From Phlyctochytrium arcticum (Eukaryota; Chytridiomycota; Chytridiomycetes; Chytridiales; Chytridiaceae): DNA of 64,000 bases. Both the position numbers and the translations under genes were made by a program. Location of the stretch: contig JAHLKI010000006.1 in assembly GCA_025602905.1 (NCBI GenBank), positions 620,001 to 684,000 on the forward strand. Reading direction: 5' to 3'. Position 1 is the stretch's first letter. Each line of letters starts with the position of its first letter. Under the pieces are notes generated by a model. The model did no database searches, was not told the DNA's origin, and saw nothing but the letters and a program-made list of their open reading frames with translations. Positions 1-10,291 of the stretch are shown in pieces.

Positions 1-106
1 CACGCTCGCTGTCGCTGACGTTCGCACCGCTGGTGCCCTCCCGGTCTATGATTTGGAAGTCAAGGATGTTCACAACTTCGTTGCCAACGGGATTGTGGTC
101 CACAAC
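1..106 (+). mobile_element. C-terminal end of an intein within RNA polymerase I subunit A190
   Basis: Reading from base 2, the first 35 codons are not RNA polymerase sequence. They read through a typical intein C-terminal splicing region: [12 protein letters not shown] followed by VANGIVVHN, then Cys. This matches intein blocks F and G: the block F His (HNF), the penultimate His, and the terminal Asn encoded by 104-106. The +1 nucleophile is Cys (107-109), the first residue of the downstream extein, and it directly precedes [13 protein letters not shown], the Mg-binding active site of the polymerase. All C-terminal splicing residues visible are intact, so splicing competence is likely. The N-terminal splicing blocks and any homing endonuclease lie left of the window and cannot be judged. 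Confidence 0.93.
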
Positions 107-3100
107 TGTAACACCTATAACGCGGATTTCGATGGAGATGAAATGAACGCCCATTTCCCCCAGAACGAAATTGCGCGAGCGGAAGCCATGTTGATTGCCC
201 GAACAGACAAGCAGTACCTTGTGCCCACCGATGGAGGCGTCCTTCGTGGTTTAATCCAAGACCACGTGGATGCCGGAGTAGATATGTGCAGTCGTGACAC
301 TTTCTTTACGCGTGAAGAATACATTCAGCTTCTGTACAGTTCTCTTCGACCTGAGGGACTAGCTGCCAGCACTGTCGGAAATGGAAATATTGAGCAGGAG
401 CTGATAATTGGTGACAACGGACGGGTTCTGACGATGGAGCCAACTTTCTACCGACCACGCCCGCTTTGGACAGGCAAGCAGCTCATCTCCAGTGTCCTCC
501 TCAACTTGACTGCTTCATCCCATCCCCTCAACTTGAAGTCAAAGTCGAAGATTCCTGCAAAGTCCTGGGGTGGTTCCGCTCCCGAAGAACAGAATGTACT
601 CTTTATGGATGGCCACCTACTCACCGGTATTCTGGATAAGTCCCAATTTGGTGCTAGTGCTAACGGATTGGTACACGCCATGTACGAGGTATACGGTCCA
701 CCTTACGCCGGCAAGCTTTTGTCCATTCTGGGACGTTTATTCACGGCGTATTTGCAAATGGTTGGATTTTCCTGTCGAATGGATGATTTGCGTCTGACAA
801 CAGCCGGTGACACTCAGCGTCGACAATTGATTGCTGAGAGCCAGACAATCGGACGTGAAGCTGCCTTGGAGTATGTCGGTTTGAAGGACAAAGCCGGCAA
901 GCCAATATTTAAGAAGAAGACAGAGGAAGATGATCGTCTCCGCCAGCGCATGGAAGGTGTACTTCGGGTTGACGAGCAAATGGCCGGACTCGACTCTGCT
1001 ATGAAAAGCCGGACAAATAAAGTCACCTCCAAGATTATTTCCACCACTGTACCGGATCAGCTATTCAAACCATTCCCGCAGAATAACATGCAGGTCATGA
1101 CCATATCTGGAGCAAAAGGATCTAATGTCAATGTATCGCAAATTTCGTGTTTGCTGGGACAACAAGAATTGGAGGGCCGGCGTGTACCAACGATGATATC
1201 GGGAAAGACTCTCCCCAGTTTCAAGGCTTTCGACACGGCTGCGAGAGCTGGTGGTTTTATTACTGGACGTTTCTTGACTGGTATCAAACCGCAAGAATAC
1301 TTTTTCCATTGGTAATAATTATCTTTCGCTTTCATTTACTCGCTTCAATGATATTAACTTCCCCTCTTTTCTAGCATGGCTGGTCGAGAAGGACTTATTG
1401 ATACGGCAGTAAAGACCTCACGTTCCGGATACCTTCAACGCTGTCTGATCAAACCGCTGGAAGGCCTGAAAGTGCACTACGATCACACAGTTCGAGATTC
1501 AGATGGCTCTGTAGTGCAATTTCATTACGGCGAGGATTCACTCGATGTCACCAAACAAAAGACCTTGACCAAATTTGACTTTTGCGCGATGAACTATCGG
1601 GCATTAGTTCAGCGCTATGATCCCGCACGACTGACAAAGGCCAACATTGACACAGAGAGCGTGGACAAAATTCGGAAAAGGATACGCAAAGGAAAAGAGT
1701 CAGGCGAAAGCCCTATTTTGGAGCGATTCAGCCCCAGTCGGACATTGGGAGCCGTCAGCGAAAAGTTTGCCGATGAGCTGGAGACTTATGTAACCAAGAA
1801 CCCGGATGGCCTATTATCGTCCAAAAAAAGTCGCAAATCAGCCGCCGCCGAAGTTGCAAAGCACACCGCATGGTCTGGAGAACCCATTCCCGACGCTCGG
1901 TTCAAGATGCTGATGAATTTGAAATACATGACTTCCCTAGCGGAACCCGGGGAAGCTGTTGGACTACTGGCCGCGCAAAGTATTGGTGAACCATCAACGC
2001 AGATGACGTTGAACACTTTCCATTTCGCTGGATTCGGTGCCAAAAACGTTACCTTGGGTATTCCACGTCTTCGAGAAATCATCATGACCGCATCCGCCTC
2101 TATCAAAACACCCATGATGCGATTACCCATGCTCGAAAGTGCAACAAGCATGCGCGATAAGCTTGTCCAGCAGCTTAGTCGCTTAGTCATTGGGCAGTTG
2201 ATGGAGGAAGTCACTTGCAAGGAAAAGCTCAGCACAAAGGGGCAAGATCTCAGTCGAAAGAAGGTTCTGACTCTCCGTCTCCAATTCTGGCCCAAGGAAG
2301 CATATGCCCGTGATTATGGCTTGAAGCCTGAGGATGTTGCCAAGGTCATTGAACGTCGCTTCTGTCCCGCTCTTGAGCGTGCTATTGTTCGTGAGTTGAA
2401 ATCTCGGGTTCGAAAGACGGATGACGAAGTGAGCGATGAAGGCAAAATCGGCGTCAGCTTGGGAAGTTTCAATGAGGGTGGTGGCAAAATTGGCCGTGGT
2501 CAGGATGCGGAAGAAGATGATGATGAATCACCGCCAGCCAAAGCCAATAGCAAGGAGAATGTACCAGAACAAGGTGACCTGGACGACGAGGAAGACGCAG
2601 GCTCAGATCTGGATGAAGGGGATGATGTTGACGCGTCCAATGTCAAGTTGTCCAAAAACCGTAAGCAGCACACATCTTACGATGCCCCCGATGACGAGGA
2701 TGAGGCAGACATGAAAAAGGCTAGCCGCGTTCAGGAAGCTCGCGACAGCTCGGATGATAGCGACTCTGACGATGAGGAGAGTGCAAATGTCACCAGCAAG
2801 GGAGAGTCAACGCATGGCGCATCTCGTGAACAACGCATTGTACAAGCCGCCAAGTTCATTGTTGGTTACAAGATGGACGACAATGGCCGTTGGTGTGAGC
2901 TGACGTTGAATTTCCCATCCAATACCAAGAAGTTCCTGATGGTTGAATTGGCCAAACAAGTTTGCCACTCATGCATTGTTCGGGAAGTGAACGGTCTCCA
3001 GCGTGCGTATGACTTGCCCAACGAGTCCGAAAATGACAAGTCCACCAATGTCGGAACCGATGGTGTAAATCTGCAAGGAATGTGGGAATACGCTCATTTG

Positions 3101-3621
3101 ATTGATGTCAACAAGTTGTACACAAACGACGTCGCCGCGGTCTTGAACACATACGGTGTGGAAGCAGCTCGAGCCTCTGTCATGCAAGAAATCGCTGGTG
3201 TTTTCGCTGTCTACGGTATCAATGTCGACAGTAGGCATTTGAGTTTGATTGCCGACTACATGACTTTTGAGGGAGGATACAAGCCCTTCAACCGAATGGG
3301 AATGAACACCAACCCAAGTCCGTTTGCTCAGATGAGTTTCGAGACTACAACAAACTTTTTGACGACTGCCACACTGTAAGTTTTACTTCACGCATCTCTG
3401 ATTTTATCAATAGCCTAATTATTTTCGATTTTAGCACCGGTGATTTTGATTCTTTGGACTCGCCATCAGCGCGTCTTGTTATGGGCCAAGTTGTCAAGGC
3501 TGGAACCGGAGCCTTTGAGGTCCGACAACCGCTGCACCGTAGAAGTGGGTTACGCCCCAGTCAAAACATTGTGCGGGACGTTGCGGTTAACATTGTGCGG
3601 GACGTTGTGGTTGAAGCATAG
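1..3621 (+). CDS. RPA190: DNA-directed RNA polymerase I largest subunit (A190), 3' part, with intein
   Basis: The mature part in view starts at Cys 107-109 and runs about 1130 residues. Introns are at 1312-1374 and 3376-3434, and both restore the frame. The catalytic [10 protein letters not shown] motif is at the start. The trigger-loop region ([19 protein letters not shown], about nt 1965-2015) is intact. A long acidic Asp/Glu/Ser insertion (about nt 2505-2790) and the absence of heptad repeats at the C-terminus mark Pol I rather than Rpb1 or Rpc1. The enzyme makes the rRNA precursor in the nucleolus. The end [17 protein letters not shown] fits the family end. It is followed by about 28 extra residues whose last part comes from a 24-bp tandem duplication. 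The 5' part, including the upstream extein, is outside the window. Confidence 0.95.
3565..3612 (+). repeat. 24-bp tandem duplication in the last codons of A190
   Basis: Two direct copies of a 24-bp unit (3565-3588 and 3589-3612) differ at one base. The length is a multiple of three, so the frame is kept and the protein gains NIVRDVAV then NIVRDVVV just before the stop codon at 3619-3621. Confidence 0.9.
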
Positions 3622-4849
3622 GGGGGGAACTGAGGGTTTTTTATTTAATTTATTCAAGCCTGTACATAATCTTTAACACGTTATAACCCGCGGACCTTTG
3701 AAAGCAAGCGCCAATAAGTTTTTGATCTCTTGGAAACTCTGGCCAGCATTCGGGGATTTATACCTCCGTCACCAAAAATAGAAGCTTCTTATTGCCACTT
3801 TAAATCTAGAAAGGTTGCAGGGTCGGTCGCACCGGAATACATTGTGAAGCTGAATAAAACGGCGGTGCAGTACAGCAGCCTATATATGATACCATCGTTA
3901 ATTTGATATAATTTTGGACGCTCCACTCGACCTACTCGTACTGAGTATGATAGACAATTTTTGAACCCCGTCTGCACCAAACGTCCTTTTCCGTGATTAA
4001 CGCTTGTATTCCGGTAACCCACCCGATATACTTGTCCTACTGGGCGGAGTGGAAGACTGGAAGTTGGCTGAACCGCATACACCAAGTGTAACGACAGGCG
4101 CAGGGTATCTGAGGGTTGCAGGCTCATCAATCATTCGAAGGACTGAACGCTGGCCGATTCCTGCCGATACGACTCTGGTTCAATTATTTCCATTAACCTA
4201 CGGCAGAGATAACATTGTTCGAATTCACTGGACCGTGGACGTCCACCTGCCGCTACCAGTAGACATCTTCGGCAACGCCAGACCCGAAAGAGCCAGTTGT
4301 GCGCGCGTCGTCTTTCTGGCCGTTCGGTTGAAAGAACACCTTCTGCAAAGTCGATTTGCTCTGGCGCGGTGCCTCTGACCATTTGACAAATTATCTATTA
4401 GAACTGTACATCTGACGAAAGAATCGGAGAGATCAATAGAGCCATTATCGCTCTCGCTCCATTCTTGCAGATAAATACCATCGTGGAAATAGCCCTGTTC
4501 AGCTGAGGCTGCCAAAGTCGATCCAAATTCAAAAGCGGCCTGTGTCCTGGGGGCAACGAGTCGGTCCGGCCAAAGATTTTAAAGTATTTTTTTGCCTGTA
4601 CGAGCTGCTCTAACTCCGACATTTGGCCTTCAACCAAGTCCCACCTGCTCACAAAAGTCGCCGGGCGATCTTTGTAACCGTTTTTGCTACCTATTTTTGT
4701 GGATCTCTTGTTCAAAAATTAATACGAGGAATCGTCGAGGATAAATACTTTTCAACAAATGTTTACTTCGCTATCGGCTTCCTATCGCCATCAGTCACTT
4801 TGGAATTAACAAGTTCTCTGTCAACTCGGTTGATTTCAACAATTGTGGG
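3622..4849. other. Intergenic, 1.2 kb, no supported gene
   Basis: Several overlapping open frames of 80-110 codons lie on the minus strand between 3789 and 4715. None matches a family I know, and I could not join them with plausible splice sites. They may be remains of a decayed gene. The right end must hold the promoter of the PH-domain gene. Confidence 0.5.
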
Positions 4850-7800
4850 ATGGAGGCCCAATGGCAACCCACTCGGGTGAAGAGCCTGGGAGGATCCGAC
4901 AATGAGGCTGTTCCCACACTTCCAACTCTGGGCGATGCCGGTATCCTCAAGACTGCTGCATCACTATCTTCTCCCAGTTTCAAGCAGTCTTCACTTTCCA
5001 ATGTCTCGTCCACAAGATCGTCCGTAATGTCCACCGGTCCTGCTCATCCTTTACGCCTGGCGCGTGAACCGTCTTGTTACTCTCTTCTCTCGGCATATCA
5101 AAATGGAAGCGATGACGATGACAATGCAAGTCTCCGGAGTGCAAAAAGTAACAGCACTATGGGCAGCACCAACAATGTCGCCTTTCAAGTTGCTGACCAT
5201 ACTTCGTCGCCAATTCCTTCACGATTAGCATTTTATAGGGATTTCCGAGGCTCAACCTCAATTCGGATTCCCGGATCTACGGAGGGCTCTGTGTGCTCAA
5301 CATTACCTCCAACACCCATCTCCCCTTCGGTATCTGCGGATCAAAGTTTCTCGGATGGTCCTTCAGCAATCAAGTCCGCGGGAACTGTGGCAGCTGTGGT
5401 CGTTCCCCCAACCCCTATCTCTCCTGCAAGGCCAATTGAAGGTAGTGCACCCTTCATCAGACGGTCAACGGATACGCTATCTTCGTCAAAATCGTCTCAA
5501 GAGCTCCCCGCTGAAGATGTGACAGTTGAGAAAGACAAGGAGTCTTTGGCGGGTGGATCGTCGACGGAAACCGCGAATAGTCGCGTAGTGATAGAAGAGG
5601 TTGTCGTGTCAGCAGAGATGGAAGTTGACACAGATTCGTTATTGAGTTCACAATCCAGCACTGCCGACGGAGACACTCCAGTTGAAACCATTAATGCCAC
5701 ACCACCACAATCTCCGCAAAGATTTCCGGAATCCGTCTTGAGACCAGAGGATACTCGCCGACCGCCGTCCATCAGTATCCCTTCGACCCCGTCGTCAATC
5801 GGCGCTCCAATCGGCGGCTTTTTGCAGAGAGAGTTCAATTACTCACGCCCTACATCAATGCTGCTCAGCCCGGCCTCGACATTGGGGTCAAGTTTAAGCA
5901 GAGCCCCACCTCTTATCAGTCCGGTTCTCACATCAGGTCCTGGGATGCCACTCGCGCCAAATTCTTCTAGAGAGCTTGCAAATGGCGCCAGCGGGGGTCC
6001 GCATGTCACTAGTTCCCAGATGAAGGATCTCTTTACAACATTAGAGGAGCTTTTGGCTACGGCATCGTCTAAAGTTCATCCGGCAGGGACAGCGGCTGGA
6101 GAAGAAATTAGTACAAGGAAAGGAGGGGATCGACGGTCGTTTATTCCCCATTTGAGGTCGGGAACGGAAATGTTTGCTGATCCTCGCGAAGGGGCACGTT
6201 CAGTGGAGCCTACACAACGAAACCCAATAGATGGCGACTATCTCAAGTATAGTCACTCCGAAGTTGGTTCACCAAAAATGCCACTCCCACGCACGCCACG
6301 GGAACAGCCCAGCTCTCAAGGCAAGGGGCGGTTCTCCCCAGTACCCAGTCGTTTGATTTTGCCCGATTCTATTCATTCAGGTCTCCCTACTACATCTGCT
6401 GCACCAAGAGCACCCGGAAGCCCAACTCCTCTGCTTTTGCAAGCTAGTGCCATCTCTCCTTCAACCCCGACAAGCGCCATATCCCCGACGTCAGCATTCA
6501 ATGCACCCATTCAAGCTTTCTCCCCTCTCAACCCCAATTCTCCCAATCATGGCTTGCAGCGAAGTATTAGCCCAGTGAGCCCCGATGACAAGGAGGAATT
6601 TCCAGAACTTCGGGCTCAACCCGCGTCCAATAGCAAAGCCTTGCGCACTCTCGGAATAATTTCACCAAAGGAAGCTGCTGGCGGTCGTGGCCTGATGCAA
6701 GCAAACGAGAAAGTGTTGAAAGTCTTGGGAATCTCTTCCGACACTCCTCCCATCAGTCCTACGGCAGCCAAAAAGCCTTTCCACCTGTTGCGACGAAAAA
6801 GTGATGCGGCCGGCAAGATGAGCTGGGATGCCCTGCCGACTGTGGCTAATTTGCAATCTGATCTAAGCGCCTCCTCAAAAGAGACAATGCCACAACACTC
6901 TGTGTATTCGGCTTCAACGCCCTCGCTCTTGTCATCAAACTCCTCTATCAACACTGCCAACGGGGGCTGGAGCGGGGACAAGCAGCCAAATGTATATTTG
7001 CACTCCTTGACGCGTCTGTATGCCGGCTCCTGTTTGCGATTGCACCCTGCTGCTGTATTTCGACCTTGGAAAAAGCGGTACTGTGTGTTGTCGACCACTG
7101 GATTGCACCTGTTCAAGTCTGAGGCCAACAATGAACGGTCGGTTGACTTCCTTCCTGTTCGTGCTGACACAGAGGTTTCGCTTGGGTTGGGTGGTGAGGG
7201 GATGAAGAAAGGTGGTGGGTTTACGGTCAGGACCCGGGGGCGTACTTGGTTTATTACCATCGAAGGATCTGGGCTGGAAATGGAGAACGAGCTGGACGGA
7301 TGGTTGCGGGCGATTCGTGATGCCTCTACGCGCGAGAAATTCAATGCCGTTTCGTTGCCGGCAACCCCTATGATGGGCAGTTCGTCTTCGTCACTGAGTT
7401 TGAGTGAGAGCAGGATGGCAACCCCGACAGCGACCAGCCCAGTAATGTCGCGGCCCATGCACGACTTGACGGGAATGACATTGGCAGCAACAAGTGCAGG
7501 GCTGTTTCAGCCTGTGATGGGCATGAACCGCATGGGAATGTCTGGATCTGGTCTGACGCGCAGCACAACGTTTTCGTCTACACATTCCGGGGGTTCAATC
7601 AGCACGACTCAATCTGGGCCGTACCCGGAACATCAGACTAGTATACCCCATCTAACAAACAATTCATCTGCGCGCAGTGAGTCAAACGCGAGCCTAGGGT
7701 CGGGTCCATCACCGAAGCGACCTTCCAAGTCCCCTGTACGGGGATCTATAGGTCCACCACCAATGCTCCCATTACCCTCACTTCCTTACAATCAGCAACA

Positions 7801-8620
7801 TCGGCAAAATTATAGTCCACAGCCTGGTCAACAGCAGCTTTCCCAATCGCAGCTGCAACATCAACAATTTCAGCAGCATCAGCAACAAGTCCAGCAGCAT
7901 CAGCAGCATCAGCACTCACAAGTCACAGTCTCCCAGCAGCAGCAACAGCAACAACAACAGCAACAAATGATGTTTGCGTACGGGGGGAACGCTGGCTACA
8001 TGCCATACTACGCACCGATGCCGAATGGGGCTAACCCATCCCAACATCCTGGCATGTACGCCAATTATCAACCATACTACGTCCCCGGCGGTCTGGTCAA
8101 CGGCATGAACCCCGCACAAATGATGCCGAGCCAAATGGTACCCCCCGGCATGATGATTCTACACGGGCCCAACGGCCCGCAGCTCGTCTCGATACCCAAC
8201 ATACCCGGCATGTCTCATATGCCCTCCATGCCCGGACCGCCTGCCGGGGGATATCAGCAAAACTTTGTCTATAACCATGTGGCCATGCATGGCGCCGTTC
8301 CAACCCCCCCGAGCGCAGTTGCGCAGCATCACCGTTTATCTGTCCTGTCATACGCCTCCACATCAGCTTCTGGGCACCACTCACCATCTATAGCGGGCTC
8401 TTCCTCGTCTGGGGGAGTCGCGCAATCTACCGGCGGAGCAAGTGCTGCATCAGCCCGGGTTCCCGAACGCATTGATGAAGCCATCAAGACTTTAGACCAG
8501 CTGCTGGAGAAGGATGACTACCACAATGCTTCTTCCTTTGTACAAGAAGCCGGCGGGTACGATGATGATGAAGATGGCGACGCCAATCTGGATCATTATG
8601 GATATCGGCAAGGCGATTGA
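4850..8620 (+). CDS. PH-domain, low-complexity scaffold protein
   Basis: One uninterrupted frame of 1256 codons. The first 700 residues are Ser/Pro/Thr-rich, with repeated TPISP-like motifs (PPTPISPS, PPTPISPA) that look like proline-directed phosphorylation sites. A pleckstrin-homology domain lies at about residues 714-826. It starts near LTRLYAGSCLRLHP, has a core with WKKRYCVLSTTGLHLF and ends in the usual C-terminal Trp helix (LDGWLRAIRD). A polyglutamine/His stretch at about 980-1040 is followed by a Met/Pro/Gly-rich segment. The C-terminus has a short helical piece (ERIDEAIKTLDQLLEK) and an acidic tail. PH domains usually bind phosphoinositides or proteins at membranes, so a cortical adaptor is likely, but the partner cannot be named. 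The first ATG of the frame was used as the start. Confidence 0.8.
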   Translation: MEAQWQPTRVKSLGGSDNEAVPTLPTLGDAGILKTAASLSSPSFKQSSLSNVSSTRSSVMSTGPAHPLRLAREPSCYSLLSAYQNGSDDDDNASLRSAKSNSTMGSTNNVAFQVADHTSSPIPSRLAFYRDFRGSTSIRIPGSTEGSVCSTLPPTPISPSVSADQSFSDGPSAIKSAGTVAAVVVPPTPISPARPIEGSAPFIRRSTDTLSSSKSSQELPAEDVTVEKDKESLAGGSSTETANSRVVIEEVVVSAEMEVDTDSLLSSQSSTADGDTPVETINATPPQSPQRFPESVLRPEDTRRPPSISIPSTPSSIGAPIGGFLQREFNYSRPTSMLLSPASTLGSSLSRAPPLISPVLTSGPGMPLAPNSSRELANGASGGPHVTSSQMKDLFTTLEELLATASSKVHPAGTAAGEEISTRKGGDRRSFIPHLRSGTEMFADPREGARSVEPTQRNPIDGDYLKYSHSEVGSPKMPLPRTPREQPSSQGKGRFSPVPSRLILPDSIHSGLPTTSAAPRAPGSPTPLLLQASAISPSTPTSAISPTSAFNAPIQAFSPLNPNSPNHGLQRSISPVSPDDKEEFPELRAQPASNSKALRTLGIISPKEAAGGRGLMQANEKVLKVLGISSDTPPISPTAAKKPFHLLRRKSDAAGKMSWDALPTVANLQSDLSASSKETMPQHSVYSASTPSLLSSNSSINTANGGWSGDKQPNVYLHSLTRLYAGSCLRLHPAAVFRPWKKRYCVLSTTGLHLFKSEANNERSVDFLPVRADTEVSLGLGGEGMKKGGGFTVRTRGRTWFITIEGSGLEMENELDGWLRAIRDASTREKFNAVSLPATPMMGSSSSSLSLSESRMATPTATSPVMSRPMHDLTGMTLAATSAGLFQPVMGMNRMGMSGSGLTRSTTFSSTHSGGSISTTQSGPYPEHQTSIPHLTNNSSARSESNASLGSGPSPKRPSKSPVRGSIGPPPMLPLPSLPYNQQHRQNYSPQPGQQQLSQSQLQHQQFQQHQQQVQQHQQHQHSQVTVSQQQQQQQQQQQMMFAYGGNAGYMPYYAPMPNGANPSQHPGMYANYQPYYVPGGLVNGMNPAQMMPSQMVPPGMMILHGPNGPQLVSIPNIPGMSHMPSMPGPPAGGYQQNFVYNHVAMHGAVPTPPSAVAQHHRLSVLSYASTSASGHHSPSIAGSSSSGGVAQSTGGASAASARVPERIDEAIKTLDQLLEKDDYHNASSFVQEAGGYDDDEDGDANLDHYGYRQGD

Positions 8621-9045
8621 AACGACCGTATAGGAGCGTAGAGTACATCAGTCTCACTAGCCATTATAATGCGATCTCGTTTTTTTTTGCCCACCTGTAC
8701 AGGCCTCATAGATTTTGTTGCTGCGGGGTTTAGTCCTATTTTTTGTTTTCCCGTTATGCTATCATATTTAAAAATTAATTTTGCTGGCACATCTCCTTCT
8801 ATAATAGCAGTCTTTGCCATCACAGTTTTTGTGTGTCAAGAATTCAAACCCCGCGACTGCGCAGTCCTGGCTTGGCATTTGTGGCTGTGCAGAGCATTTT
8901 CCCGCCGCAGGCTGAGCCCGCAAAGCGGCCGACCGAAACTTCCGAAACTTCTGGCGTCAAAAGCACAGACTGCTGCTGCTCCCCTCTCCACAACTTTTGT
9001 TATATTCGTGCCAGTAACCTAACCTTCAAGCAAGCTACTTTCGAA
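8621..9045. other. Intergenic, nothing recognised
   Basis: This is the 3' flank of the PH gene and the 5' flank of the CYSTM-type gene. No RNA gene, TATA-like element or repeat was clear. Confidence 0.5.
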
Positions 9046-9565
9046 ATGAGCGACCAGCCATACTACTACCAGGGCGGAGGCGAAAAAAACCAAACTCCAG
9101 GCTCAACCGACAGTAAGTGCAATGTGTACATTCACACGTTCAAAGCGTTCCTGAACTGACTTTTTGATCAGAGGGATATGCGCAACCGTACCCTCCCCAG
9201 CAGCAGCCTTCGTATGGCTACCAGCAGTCACCACCATACGGTGGATCATCACAACAAGGAAACTATCAACAAGGCGGCTACCAGCAGCAAGGCTACCCAC
9301 AACAGGGATACCCCCAGCAGGGCCAGCCAGGATACCCACAACACCAGGGCTCGTACCCTGGTCCTCAGTACGGTGGCCAGCCAGCTCCAGTAGTTTATCA
9401 ACAAGCTCCTCCCAAGAAGGATGACCGATCCGGCTTGTGCGCTGCATTGTAAGTTGACGATACTATTTTGGGATGCCCAATGACTTTCTTCTCACTCTCA
9501 ATTCGTTTCTCTTTCTTAGTGGTCTCGGTGCCTGTCTGTGCTGCTGTCTGGATTGTCTCACATAG
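9046..9565 (+). CDS. CYSTM-type small Gln/Tyr/Pro-rich protein
   Basis: Three exons (9046-9112, 9172-9448, 9520-9565) joined by two GT-AG introns give 129 residues. The body is built of YPQQGYPQQG-like repeats. The last 25 residues are KKDDRSGLCAAFGLG followed by ACLCCCLDCLT. The second intron falls inside this cysteine-rich end, so the module appears only after splicing. The layout (disordered Q/Y/P-rich body, a few charged residues, then a short C-terminal segment packed with Cys) is that of the eukaryotic CYSTM family. Members sit in membranes as tail-type proteins and are linked to stress and metal tolerance. The exact role here is unknown. Confidence 0.85.
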
Positions 9566-10291
9566 ATGCTGGATGCCTGTATTTCGGTTCCCGCAATCTT
9601 TTGTCCCTGCTATGATCCTTCTCTCAAATCTATGCACATGCCAGCTTTTGCAGCAACTTAATACTTATTAGTCACTTAGTTCGTTTCCCCCGTCGATGGT
9701 CCTCCGTTTTTCAAATCACTCAATTGTATGTTTCCGTATTTCAATCCTAATTCAGTATTCTGTGATGTCTCTGTAATGCGTGTCTTGTTTCCGACCCTTG
9801 CGAAATTTAGGCCTCGTGGGTCTTCAAAGTTCCGTCGCGCACCTGCCTTTGATCGAATTAAAAAACTTGAAGAGATCAGTTTTGGGTTTTGGCTACCCTT
9901 CATCATAAAAACTAACAAGAACAACCTAAACCTAAATCCAACTCCAAACTGGGTCACCCATCATAGGCGACATCAGCCACGAAGTCGCTAAAAATAAACA
10001 AAATGAATGTCAAGGATAGCAGTATGTGGTCATTTTTGACAGTTGTGAGGGAGTGCCAAATGCATACGGACGAGAAAGTACCAAAATCTTATTCTTTTGT
10101 TATTTTGGCGGCAAAAGGAAAACAAAGCACCAAGGAAATCTGTCGTTGGAAAAGAGGAATTGTTTTACCCATTTTGGAGATTTTTCTCTTAGTTCTGATT
10201 GTGTGTGAGAGCGAGAAACAACCTTTTAGTCAAAACTACTTGTGTCAATAATTCCTGGCCTCGCCTATCCATCCGGGGCCAAAGTCTAGCT
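9566..10291. other. Intergenic, nothing recognised
   Basis: This is AT-rich 3' flank of the CYSTM gene and upstream region of the kinase gene. Short open frames here have no recognisable similarity or domain. Confidence 0.5.

Noticed and set aside
1786..2295. 170-codon minus-strand frame inside A190
   Set aside because: It lies wholly within a conserved coding exon and mirrors its codon structure. No protein family features.
3789..4715. Gene on the minus strand between A190 and the PH gene
   Set aside because: Overlapping frames in three phases could not be joined by plausible splice sites, and no family motif appears.
6616..7458. 280-codon minus-strand frame opposite the PH-domain gene
   Set aside because: It is antisense to a coding region with a recognisable PH domain. 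The translation shows no domain.
7790..7965. CAG-rich tract as a microsatellite
   Set aside because: It encodes the polyglutamine region of the PH-domain protein in frame. Copy number may vary, but it is part of the gene.
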